NCBI RefSeq assembly: GCF_026191635.1
Contig: NZ_JAKRRW010000012.1
Span: forward strand, 1-64,000
Source: Photobacterium obscurum
GTDB taxonomy: Bacteria; Pseudomonadota; Gammaproteobacteria; Enterobacterales; Vibrionaceae
Direction: 5' to 3'
Length of the DNA: 64,000 bases
This document shows, piece after piece, positions 35,610-43,816 of the stretch. The first letter of the stretch is position 1. Every line of letters starts with the position of its first letter. A model generated the notes under the pieces. It did no database searches and had not been told where the DNA came from. It was given only the letters and a program-made list of their open reading frames with translations. The position numbers and the translations under genes were made by a program.

Positions 35610-36407
35610 ATGCAAGAATTAATAGATCAATATACGGATGCAGACGAAGATGAGCGTCTTACAAGACAGTTCATAACTCAGATGGAATTTGATACGACAA
35701 TGCATGTATTGAAAGAGTATCTTGTACCTGGAGCAAAGGTAGTAGAGCAAGGAGCTGCAACCGGGCGGTACTCTCTCCACTTTGCAAAAATGGGATGTAA
35801 AACCACTGCTGTCGAACTTGTACCGGATCAAGTCAGTATATTAAGAAGTAAAGTGAAAGAGCAAGGTTTAGCACTTTCAATTTATGAGGGTAATGCCTGT
35901 TCAGTTCCGTTTATTGAAAGTCACTCACAGGATCTTTGCGTTATTCTTGGCCCTCTGTACCATTTGCAAACTCAAGAGCAGCGCAACCAAGCGATATCAG
36001 AAGCTAATAGGATTCTAAAGCCTGGTGGCATTTTGGCCGTTGCCTACATCTCGCGTTACTTTGTAGCTGGCATGTTTGCGCAGCAATTCCCGCAGCTTGT
36101 TACTCCAAAGGTTCTATCCACTCTGTCTGAGTCTGGTTTGGTTCCGAGTAAGTTAGCCGATAGCTTTTTTAACGTGGGTTACTTTGCCACTCCATCTGAA
36201 ATGGAAAAGCTTGTAAGTGAACATGGTTTTACCAAATTACGTCATGTAGCTACTGATGGCTTTGGTCGATATATTGCGTCAGGTGTTAATCACTTTAGTC
36301 CAGAACAATATGCCAGTTGGCTGGCCTATCACCTTAAAACCTGCGATGAACCATCTCTTTTAGGTTCAAGTAACCATGGTTTGGTGATCGCGAAAAAAGC
36401 ATATTAA
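35610..36407 (+). CDS. class I SAM-dependent methyltransferase
   Basis: A 265-residue methyltransferase of the Methyltransf_11/25 type. Motif I reads VVEQGAATGRYSLHFA, with E-x-G-x-x-x-G pattern, and the acidic residue after beta 2 is in TAVELVPDQ. ILGPLYHLQ and EANRILKPGGILAVAYI are the post-I and motif III-like regions. The C-terminal part (about residues 150-240) is a family-specific cap. Substrate unknown. A GNAT gene follows 31 bp downstream on the same strand. Confidence 0.88.
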   Translation: MQELIDQYTDADEDERLTRQFITQMEFDTTMHVLKEYLVPGAKVVEQGAATGRYSLHFAKMGCKTTAVELVPDQVSILRSKVKEQGLALSIYEGNACSVPFIESHSQDLCVILGPLYHLQTQEQRNQAISEANRILKPGGILAVAYISRYFVAGMFAQQFPQLVTPKVLSTLSESGLVPSKLADSFFNVGYFATPSEMEKLVSEHGFTKLRHVATDGFGRYIASGVNHFSPEQYASWLAYHLKTCDEPSLLGSSNHGLVIAKKAY

Positions 36408-36438
36408 CAAGACACTACAGATTTCGAGGTATCCTTCT

Positions 36439-36972
36439 ATGAAACAGAACCATAATGAACGAGAATATTTGTTCAAAACACCTCGGTTAATCATAACAGA
36501 TGCATCCCTCAGTCTTGACTCAAACTCTGGCTTACTAAGCCGAATCGTAGATCTGCTTACGCCACCAGTGGTCAAATCGCTTCCACCACACTTCCAAAAT
36601 ATATCATCACTAGATTCAGCAGATCTTTGGCTAAAGCGCATGATAACGGAGAGCCAATGCCTACTTGTAAAGTCTTCTGAAACTAATGTTGTCATTGGGT
36701 TCATCTTCCTTTACGAGGCGCATGATAAATCAGCCCAGATTGGTTATCTACTAGGTGAGGATTATTGGGGACAGGGTTATGCGAAAGAATTCTTGAATGC
36801 GCTTATTAATTGGTGTCGAGAGCTTGGTTCAGTTTCAACTCTCATTGCGGGTGTCGAGCAAGATAATACTGCCTCTGCCCACCTATTACGTAAGCTCGGT
36901 TTTATTGAATGCATAGACAAGAGCTCCTCTGTTGCCTTCTACGAATACACATTACGCCCCAACGATTTATAG
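36439..36972 (+). CDS. GNAT-family N-acetyltransferase
   Basis: A 177-residue GNAT protein. TPRLIITDAS opens it, VVIGFIFLYEAHD is the beta 4 strand, and IGYLLGEDYWGQGYAKEFL contains the acetyl-CoA loop (G-Q-G-Y-A). LIAGVEQDNTASAHLLRKLGF is typical of the RimJ/RimL-like branch; only part is quoted. Substrate unknown. It probably shares a transcript with the methyltransferase 31 bp upstream. Confidence 0.87.
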   Translation: MKQNHNEREYLFKTPRLIITDASLSLDSNSGLLSRIVDLLTPPVVKSLPPHFQNISSLDSADLWLKRMITESQCLLVKSSETNVVIGFIFLYEAHDKSAQIGYLLGEDYWGQGYAKEFLNALINWCRELGSVSTLIAGVEQDNTASAHLLRKLGFIECIDKSSSVAFYEYTLRPNDL

Positions 36973-37031
36973 GTAGTCTGCAGCTATAATTCTAACTTCA
37001 GGGCTTCATTTTTTAGTACGAGTAACTGAAA

Positions 37032-37343
37032 GTGAAAAATCAGTATCTGGAAATACTAAAACTGCTATCAACAATACTTTTTACAATTGGCATCGTACTC
37101 GGCAGCCTCTGGCTGGAATTTATTGGCATTAATATCAAAACTGAGACAGGAACAATTATTGATACCAAATGCCAAACTCTGGCTCACGGTTCTGTATGCT
37201 ATAGCAACATAATCCAAGTCAAAGATAAAAAAGTTACAGCCCTATCAAATTGTCAAAATTATCAAGATGATAAACAAGTAACATTCAGTGTTGGAGTTGG
37301 TTTTTTTTCAGGTAAAAAACGGTACTCTGTTGACTGTTTTTAA
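37032..37343 (+). CDS. small membrane-anchored protein
   Basis: A 103-residue protein with one N-terminal helix (ILKLLSTILFTIGIVLGSLW) and a periplasmic C-terminal part with four cysteines. It has a GTG start without a strong ribosome binding site. No family was recognised. The hydrophobic anchor and length support a real gene. Confidence 0.5.
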   Translation: MKNQYLEILKLLSTILFTIGIVLGSLWLEFIGINIKTETGTIIDTKCQTLAHGSVCYSNIIQVKDKKVTALSNCQNYQDDKQVTFSVGVGFFSGKKRYSVDCF

Positions 37344-37481
37344 CCGCGCTGAACAATCATAATTAGGTCCAAATCGTAATCGATGGACCAAGATAACGGC
37401 CATTTTCGCTCAACAGCCGCTTCGTAAATCACTACATAATCTACACTTATTGCGAGCTAATATTGAAGCAAGGAGATGCAT

Positions 37482-38480
37482 ATGCGCTCGTTATTCCCGT
37501 TATCGACCCTGACCGTCATATCTATTTTGGGGCTTAGTGGCTGTGGTTCCGATTCACAAGAAACTGCTAATGTATCCTTCTCCGTTGCCGATGCACCTGT
37601 AGACAACATGAAAGCAGTATGGGTCACTCTCGAGTCTGTTACCTTAGAAAGTGATAGCAAGAAATCCAAAACACAAACCATAATGATTACCGATAAAAAT
37701 GGCAAAAACAGCCCAATGTACATCAACCTGATGGACTATCAAAATGGTGATACTAAGCTCATCATCGAAAATGCTGTCATTGCTAAAGGTAGCTACCGCT
37801 TAGTCTTAAATACTTACGGTTGTGCGCAAAGTGCTAACGGTACTGGCTCAACTGACTACTGCTCAGTAGTTAAATATGATGACAGTATCTATCCGTTGAA
37901 AACGCCCAGCAATAAACTGAAACTCGGCGAATTTTACGTCAGCAAAAAGGACTATCAAGCCTATACTCTTGAGTTTAAATTGCGTTCCGCCTTGGTTAAT
38001 AATGGGGGGGGCAGCAATTACAACCTCAAACCTCATGGAGTCAGTATTGTTGAAAGCGCTGCGGTAGGCAGCATTAGCGGCACGGTCGATATGAACCTAT
38101 ATGGCGCAGGTGACTGCCCTACTGACAGTGGTAATGTTGTCTACCTCTATCAAGGCTGGCATAGTACTGACGGAGCCCTCGACATGACTTTGGGTGATGA
38201 ATATGATCCTAGTGTTGATACCGATGTGCCTGAAAATGTTTTAATGCCTTATGCATCAAAATTACTTGACCAAGATAACGGTGACTATACCTTTGCATAC
38301 CTTCCGGCTGGAGATTATACCCTAGCCTTTAGCTGTAATGATGTTGGTGTTAATCAGAACGAACTCACTGGTGATGATCCTGAATATTATGATCAGATCC
38401 CGATTGGAAACCCTACATATACATGGGGAGAAGTTACTGTTAGCTCTGGAAATAATACAACTTATGACTTTAATGAATGA
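37482..38480 (+). CDS. DUF4382 lipoprotein
   Basis: A 332-residue lipoprotein. The signal peptide ends in a lipobox, ILGLSGCG. The DUF4382 domain follows with VSFSVADAPVDNMKAVWVTL, quoted in part. A carboxypeptidase-regulatory-like region (GSISGTVDM, YTFAYLPAGDYTLAFSC) follows near the C-terminus. The ATG at 37482 has AAGGAG seven bases upstream; the ATG at 37476 is too close. Surface or periplasmic location is likely, and its role is unknown. Confidence 0.85.
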   Translation: MRSLFPLSTLTVISILGLSGCGSDSQETANVSFSVADAPVDNMKAVWVTLESVTLESDSKKSKTQTIMITDKNGKNSPMYINLMDYQNGDTKLIIENAVIAKGSYRLVLNTYGCAQSANGTGSTDYCSVVKYDDSIYPLKTPSNKLKLGEFYVSKKDYQAYTLEFKLRSALVNNGGGSNYNLKPHGVSIVESAAVGSISGTVDMNLYGAGDCPTDSGNVVYLYQGWHSTDGALDMTLGDEYDPSVDTDVPENVLMPYASKLLDQDNGDYTFAYLPAGDYTLAFSCNDVGVNQNELTGDDPEYYDQIPIGNPTYTWGEVTVSSGNNTTYDFNE

Positions 38481-38505
38481 AGTAGCGGCAGATTGCTAAA
38501 TGGTC

Positions 38506-38529
38506 AATAGTCTCTTCATAGAGGCTATT
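38506..38529 (+). terminator. stem-loop after the DUF4382 gene
   Basis: A ten-base-pair stem AATAGTCTCT/AGAGGCTATT with one G-U pair and loop TCAT begins 25 bp after the stop. There is no T-run, so it may act mainly as a 3'-end stabiliser. Confidence 0.5.
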
Positions 38530-38562
38530 ACTCGTTAGTTATATGGCATAAAAAACAAAAAG

Positions 38563-38596
38563 GGTTCATCGTCACATTCCGGGGCGACGATGAACC
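38563..38596 (-). terminator. Rho-independent terminator of the DUF3332 gene
   Basis: An eleven-base-pair perfect stem GGTTCATCGTC/GACGATGAACC with a twelve-base loop is followed on the minus strand by CCTTTTTGTTTTTTATG. It lies about 240 bp after the DUF3332 stop, giving that mRNA a long 3' tail. Confidence 0.75.
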
Positions 38597-38833
38597 AAAT
38601 GGTCTTAACTATGACCAGGATTACATCAATGAAAACTTTGATTTACTTGATGCTGTTATTATCTTGATAATGTGCAATATATTTTTTTCTCGTTCTTCTA
38701 GAAATAACGAAGACCCTTTGTTTTATCTTTTCACTTGAATACATTTACCCCTCCCTACGACTAACCATATCAGTCAGATGTAAGTAAACACACTATATTA
38801 AGCAGCTATGTCGTGGTGTTCTGTTATTAATTA
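38597..38833. other. 3' flank of the DUF3332 gene, no gene seen
   Basis: This stretch lies between the DUF3332 stop and its likely terminator. No open frame is supported, so it would be a long 3' UTR. With the DUF4382 downstream region it forms a 350 bp gap between convergent genes. Confidence 0.4.
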
Positions 38834-39166
38834 TTACTTAATCGGCGCTGTAGTTAATGAATCATCAAGCTGATCGTTAATCTCAATATAGTTTTCGCCC
38901 TTGGCATCAAAGATTGATGGTTGGTCTGTCAGAATATTCGTTCCAGTCCAAAACTCGATAGGATTGAGAATTGCGTAGTCAACACCCGACGTAACAGCAT
39001 ATACAGGTGCCATCACCACATTCAACCCCGCTCTGGCATAACGGTTATCAACAGCATCCATATTAAATTTTACTGCCTTGCCTGTCACAGCCATTTGACC
39101 TGCACAACCAGATAGCACTAGAACCGATAATGCAGCGGCAATTACTTTTCCTTTCTTGATTTTCAT
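38834..39166 (-). CDS. DUF3332 lipoprotein
   Basis: A 110-residue lipoprotein. The lipobox is LSGCAG. The mature part, VDNRYARAGLNVVMAPVYAV quoted in part and NPIEFWTGTNILT, matches the DUF3332 family of Vibrionaceae and related marine bacteria, which has no known function. It probably anchors in the outer membrane. It has its own terminator. Confidence 0.82.
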   Translation of the reverse strand: MKIKKGKVIAAALSVLVLSGCAGQMAVTGKAVKFNMDAVDNRYARAGLNVVMAPVYAVTSGVDYAILNPIEFWTGTNILTDQPSIFDAKGENYIEINDQLDDSLTTAPIK

Positions 39167-39476
39167 TCTAAACCCTATTTAACTCTTGAAATGGTAATAA
39201 TTAACTTCAATTAGTAACGTCGTATTAAAAAGCTAACCCAACACTGAAGTTGGAAAATCAGCATACAAGATACGCCACTGCGCTCGTAAGCCTACGTCCG
39301 CTTTAGTAAATGTACCCTCATCATCAATGTGATAATCGGAACAGCAGCATCCTTAATCATAAAAAGTCCTTTAATAAAATTCGCGTGCTGATAATAAAAT
39401 ATTGTTTCTTTAACTAATTACCACTTCGTGCCAATTGATTTTTCCTGACATTACTCTGACATTTCTTACACACTAA
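39167..39476. other. intergenic region upstream of the DUF3332 gene
   Basis: About 310 bp, AT-rich, holding the presumed leftward promoter of the lipoprotein gene. No gene was recognised. Confidence 0.4.
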
Positions 39477-39505
39477 AATAGCCGCCCTGGGTTTCTGCGG
39501 CTATT
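39477..39505 (-). terminator. stem-loop after the amidohydrolase gene
   Basis: A nine-base-pair stem AATAGCCGC/GCGGCTATT with an eleven-base loop lies 50 bp after the stop. On the minus strand it is followed by TTAG rather than a long T-run, so it is a weak terminator. Confidence 0.5.
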
Positions 39506-39554
39506 AACAATAGTTCATTCAAGTTAACCTACATATAGCCCACTTAAATTGAGG

Positions 39555-40823
39555 TTATTGAGGAAGCGTGTTTTTGTACATTACACCATCTTTCATTATG
39601 ACTTTCTGTGTATCTGGATTTACGACACATGCAACACCTTCTAATGGGTTACCATCGATGATCAGCAGATCGGCATAAGCACCTTCTACCAATTGACCAA
39701 GCTTCCCTTCTTGATATGGGTGTTGGTAGGTAGACATTTCAAACAAACGACCGCAGTTTGACGTTGCCATGCGCAGCGCAGTGATAGAATCGAATACTTT
39801 CTCAATCGCTTCCAGTTCATTGGATTGAGTTGCATGAACGTCTAGCGTACCAACACAGTCTGTGCCGAAGCAGATATTTTCAATCTCATATTTTTTGATT
39901 AAATCAGCGGAATGCAGCATCGCTTTACCTACGCGCTCAGTCTTGCGGTACGTTTCCTCATTTGGTAGAGGGATTTTACGCTCTGCGATTAGCGACGAAG
40001 TAAAGTATGACGGAATAACAAATATCCCTTTCTCTTTAATTGTTTTCGCAATATCGTCATCCATGATAGTCGCATGTTCAAAAGACATCACACCAGCTTC
40101 AGCCGCTCGGCGCATTGCATCAGCGGTATGAATATGTGCAGCTACATAAGTACCGTAGTCAGAAGCTGCTTCAACCGCCGCTTTCATCTCATCTAATGTA
40201 TATTGCAATGTGTCAAGTGGATCGAATGTTGACGATGCTCCACCACCTGCCATAACTTTGATTTGAGAAGCCCCCATAAACAGCTGCTCTCGTACCGCTT
40301 TTAGTACATCCGGTCGACCATCAGCAACACGAAATGCTCCCGTTTTCATTAACGGGGAATCTTCATGCTGACCAACTCTTTCTTGACCTCTATTTTGACG
40401 ATAATCAGAATGGCCACTCGTTTGAGAAATTGCCGCCTGAGATGGCAATATACGAGGACCTGTCGCATATCCATTATCGATACTATTTTTTAGTCCTATA
40501 GTGTTACCCGCTACATCTCTAACCGTTGTAAAGCCACGCATCAGCATACCTTCGGCAACTTTTGCTGAACGAATCGCGATCTCTTCTCGTGGCATCCCGT
40601 CAATCACGTTAAACGGGGCTGACATCGTAATATGTACATGGGCATCGATAAGGCCTGGCATGACCGTGTGTCCATTCGCATTAATCACTTTATCCGCATT
40701 ACTTTCATCAACAACATCTTGAGTGATTTTCGTCACAATATTGTCTTCAATCACTAGATTAACGTTTTGAATAAGCTTGTCGTCGGTACCGTTAAATACA
40801 TTCGCGTTTTTAATCAAGATCAT
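39555..40823 (-). CDS. metal-dependent amidohydrolase (Xaa-Pro dipeptidase/imidazolonepropionase-like)
   Basis: A 422-residue amidohydrolase. H62 and H64 (DAHVH) are the first metal ligands. IKVMAGGGASS contains the bridging lysine, HIH and FEHAT give the next histidines, and FGTDC the catalytic aspartate. The sequence resembles the marine Sgx9260-type carboxypeptidases/prolidases that act on N-acyl amino acids, but the substrate is not known. No signal peptide is seen, so it is cytoplasmic. It stands alone. Confidence 0.88.
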   Translation of the reverse strand: MILIKNANVFNGTDDKLIQNVNLVIEDNIVTKITQDVVDESNADKVINANGHTVMPGLIDAHVHITMSAPFNVIDGMPREEIAIRSAKVAEGMLMRGFTTVRDVAGNTIGLKNSIDNGYATGPRILPSQAAISQTSGHSDYRQNRGQERVGQHEDSPLMKTGAFRVADGRPDVLKAVREQLFMGASQIKVMAGGGASSTFDPLDTLQYTLDEMKAAVEAASDYGTYVAAHIHTADAMRRAAEAGVMSFEHATIMDDDIAKTIKEKGIFVIPSYFTSSLIAERKIPLPNEETYRKTERVGKAMLHSADLIKKYEIENICFGTDCVGTLDVHATQSNELEAIEKVFDSITALRMATSNCGRLFEMSTYQHPYQEGKLGQLVEGAYADLLIIDGNPLEGVACVVNPDTQKVIMKDGVMYKNTLPQ

Positions 40824-41052
40824 AACTAGGTCCTTATATTTACCACATTCATAATGTCTCTCTACGAAGCCAATTTATCGGTTAAGCCAGACCTATATTT
40901 ATCATTTCGCGCCAGCAATGTTGCGAAAGAGCATCAATATGCCACGAGCAACATACGAGCGACGCCGGAGAGATTCCATGATGGCTTTAAGGACAACAAC
41001 AAAACGATAAGAGAATATGCTCGTTAAAGGGTGAGTGCTTGCGGGAAGCTAC

Positions 41053-41469
41053 CTACCCGCGAACTAAAAATACCGATACCTTTGCATGGTCAGAAATATA
41101 GTTACCATTGTTCCCAAAGAGATAGTCACGAGCACCGGGGACATGGGTAGCCATAACTACTAGATCCGTGTTTAACGCGGCGATAGCATCCAGCAGCTTA
41201 TCGTCTAAATCAGCGGTAGGATCTGGGCTAATGATCGGAAAACTTTCAGTTGGAATTGCGTGCTTTTGGCTTTGCTCTTCTGCAAACTGGGCAAGTTTCG
41301 CCGAGAACTCCTTTGGGTTACGCGCAATATCTGAAGGTGCAGAGGCCGAGACACCGACAAATATAACCGTCGAATCGTAAGTATTTGCCAACTTTTCAAC
41401 GATATCCAGTGCCTTGCCTACTTTTTCCAAATGCCTTAAATCGATGGGCATCATAATTCTGTTAAACAT
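41053..41469 (-). CDS. universal stress protein (UspA family)
   Basis: A 138-residue single-domain Usp. It opens FNRIMMPIDLRHLEK, has DLVVMATHVPGARDYLFGNNG quoted in part (the nucleotide-binding loop region), and ends SDHAKVSVFLVRG. The glycine loop is not the classic G-x2-G-x9-G(S/T), so ATP binding is uncertain. It is probably induced by starvation or stress, as are other members. Confidence 0.88.
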   Translation of the reverse strand: MFNRIMMPIDLRHLEKVGKALDIVEKLANTYDSTVIFVGVSASAPSDIARNPKEFSAKLAQFAEEQSQKHAIPTESFPIISPDPTADLDDKLLDAIAALNTDLVVMATHVPGARDYLFGNNGNYISDHAKVSVFLVRG

Positions 41470-41613
41470 TGCTTACTCCTTTGTAGATGCATTATCAAAA
41501 GCGATCACTTTTAGAGACTTACAGCAAAGTTTAACGTATATACGCAATACCAATTCGAAGATTCGATAAAATCCCGTCTAGCAGGAATCAGTTAAAACAT
41601 GAACAATAACTGA

Positions 41614-42492
41614 TTATGCCGTGCTTAACCTCTCCATAATCTTTGCCCCGCCGCGATAGAAAAGCAGCGCCAGTAAAATTAGACTACAGCCGAGTAATTT
41701 ATTCATAGGCATCTGTTCGCCATACCAGACCATACTCAACACTACTGTCCAAACCGGCTCTAGAACCATGATAATCGCAGCATTCGCTGCGGTAGTGTGC
41801 TTTTGCCCTGAAGTTTGCATCACATAGCGCAGACTGGTGGCTATCAATACGCTCATGGCAAACCATCCCCAGATATCGATACTGACCTGCTCCGGCCAAG
41901 TTTCAAAGGCCAGAGAAGCCACCAGCCCCATTAAACCTGTGACAAATAATTGAGTACAAGTCAGTAGCAAGGTCGGTATTCGCTGGGAAAAGCGGCTATT
42001 GAAGTTGAAATGAACAGCCAGCATAACAGCAGCCAAAACAAACCAAATCTGGCTAGCAGATTGCTGCCAACCAGAAGCCGAAGACAACAGCACCAGACCG
42101 GCTACTGCAATCGGTAACGAAAACCAAAACATTCGGGGAGGTCGCTGCTTAAACAGCGGCCAGGCAATCAAGGGCACAAAGAGCATGGAGAGACTCATAA
42201 TGAATGCCCCTTCCCCTAGCGTATCGCTAACCGAAATGGCGTAGATCCACAGCAGAAGTGCACTCCCCAGCAAACAGCCTACACTCATGGCACGGAGAAG
42301 ATCACCTCTGTTTACCTTTCTCAGCGCCTTATAACAAAAGGGCAACAAAAATACCGATGCCAAAACAAACCGTGAGCCAATAAACCCAAATGGCGGTAGC
42401 CCTTGAATTGCTTGTTTGGAAAAAATCCATCCTGCAGCAGCCAGCATAGTGGTCGCGACCAGAATAAAGTCTGCACGGTGTTCTAGTGTCAT
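41614..42492 (-). CDS. EamA/DMT-family transporter
   Basis: A 292-residue, ten-helix DMT protein. The N-terminal repeat carries FSKQAIQGLPPFGFIGSRF, and the second repeat NAAIIMVLEPVWTVVLSMVW, both typical of EamA domains. Metabolite export is probable, with unknown substrate. It stands between the universal stress protein gene and a TIM-barrel isomerase gene. It is distinct in sequence from the cassette transporter at 1306-2214. Confidence 0.88.
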   Translation of the reverse strand: MTLEHRADFILVATTMLAAAGWIFSKQAIQGLPPFGFIGSRFVLASVFLLPFCYKALRKVNRGDLLRAMSVGCLLGSALLLWIYAISVSDTLGEGAFIMSLSMLFVPLIAWPLFKQRPPRMFWFSLPIAVAGLVLLSSASGWQQSASQIWFVLAAVMLAVHFNFNSRFSQRIPTLLLTCTQLFVTGLMGLVASLAFETWPEQVSIDIWGWFAMSVLIATSLRYVMQTSGQKHTTAANAAIIMVLEPVWTVVLSMVWYGEQMPMNKLLGCSLILLALLFYRGGAKIMERLSTA

Positions 42493-42671
42493 AGTGTCCC
42501 TGAGTTAAAAGAATAAAATATACAGCGGTATCAGTAATTGAAAGAACAACCACTCTATCGCAAATATGAACATTATCCAGTAAAAGGCCGGCTTCCGTCA
42601 GCTTTTTCTAACACCAAATATGAAGGAGCTTGGTTGCCAGTCACCGAGAAAAAGCAATGTATTTTATTAAG

Positions 42672-43559
42672 CTAAAAATCTCTATCAACCAAATACTGAC
42701 GGCTTTTCTTTAAATCAGACAAGATGGTAGATGTGTCGCATGGCTCCCTTCTCTGCTCGATAGCGATCCAGCCTTTATAGCCGATATCATCAAGTACTTT
42801 GTAAACTTCACCAAAGAGAACGCCACCTTCACCTAGCGGACACATGACCCCCTCAGTGCAAGCCTGCCAGTAACCAATTCGGTTTTGAACTGCGTTATAT
42901 TGCTTGGCAATATCTATATCACTAAAGTGCAGATGCTCCAGTCGTTCCGCATAGCGAATAAGGCTTTGGGCAGGATCCATTCCGGCATAATATAGATGCC
43001 CAGTATCGAGACATAGACCGACATTTGTACGAGGTAAATCTTGCAGCATACGCTCTATTTCATCCTCATATTCGATATATCCACCGACATGAGGAAGAAC
43101 GACAACGCGAATATGGTACTGACCGGCAATCGTGCTCATTTTGCTGATTGTCTCCATCATATGCACCCACCGCGCCTCGCTCAGCCTTGGAGCCTCATCA
43201 CTGAGCCCGGCATAGTAGCTACGTTCATCATTCACCCTGTCGTTCACTACCAATATTCCTGTACCAATTTGCTGGAGAAACGCACATAATCGTTCTGTTT
43301 TTTCGAGAATTTCGGCTTGTTTGCTTCTCATTGATAAGGGTTCAGAAATCGTACCAGCGCACACTTCCAGTTCTTTTAGGTACAAAGCCATATTTACCGT
43401 ATCCGCATCTAGAGGCAAGAAGCCATATGGCTCAAGCTCGATACCGACAAATCCTGCTTGTCTAGCCTCAGACAATCCCCCCATCCAGGATGGGAAATGT
43501 GAATTAGTAGCAGACTCGATTCCCCTTCGATATGGGGCATATGCAATCAAATTTCTCAT
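42672..43559 (-). CDS. sugar phosphate isomerase/epimerase-like TIM-barrel protein
   Basis: A 295-residue xylose isomerase-like (AP_endonuc_2) TIM barrel. GFVGIELEPYGF is the beta 2 region with the metal-binding glutamate. GLCLDTGHLYYAG has the Asp/His pair, and HLHFSDI and WIAIEQRREP provide further ligands. Such enzymes isomerise sugars or inositol derivatives; the substrate is unknown. The ATG at 43559 is used because AGAGGATTTGTCC precedes it; the ATG at 43592 does not have this. Confidence 0.82.
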   Translation of the reverse strand: MRNLIAYAPYRRGIESATNSHFPSWMGGLSEARQAGFVGIELEPYGFLPLDADTVNMALYLKELEVCAGTISEPLSMRSKQAEILEKTERLCAFLQQIGTGILVVNDRVNDERSYYAGLSDEAPRLSEARWVHMMETISKMSTIAGQYHIRVVVLPHVGGYIEYEDEIERMLQDLPRTNVGLCLDTGHLYYAGMDPAQSLIRYAERLEHLHFSDIDIAKQYNAVQNRIGYWQACTEGVMCPLGEGGVLFGEVYKVLDDIGYKGWIAIEQRREPCDTSTILSDLKKSRQYLVDRDF

Positions 43560-43723
43560 GGACAAATCCTCTCTAATATCCGTAGTCATCAAACGTATTT
43601 AATTACTGCCAAGCCTAGAGTGAAATCCAGTTTAATTACGTGACGATTGCCCCAGCTTATTTTTGCATTTTCGCAAATCTGATTTGATTCTTTGGCTATA
43701 AAACCCTCCTTTTAAAAACCAAT

Positions 43724-43755
43724 AAAAAAAGCCAGCTGGGGTTCCAACTGGCTTT
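43724..43755 (-). terminator. Rho-independent terminator of the pha operon
   Basis: AAAGCCAG, a C/A mismatch, and TGG pair with CCA and CTGGCTTT around loop GGTT. Read leftward the stem is followed by seven T. It lies 60 bp after the phaC stop. Confidence 0.85.
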
Positions 43756-43816
43756 AAAAAGCGTCAACAAATTCTAGATGTAGATACCGTATCGATTGAT
43801 ACTATACCGGTACGTA

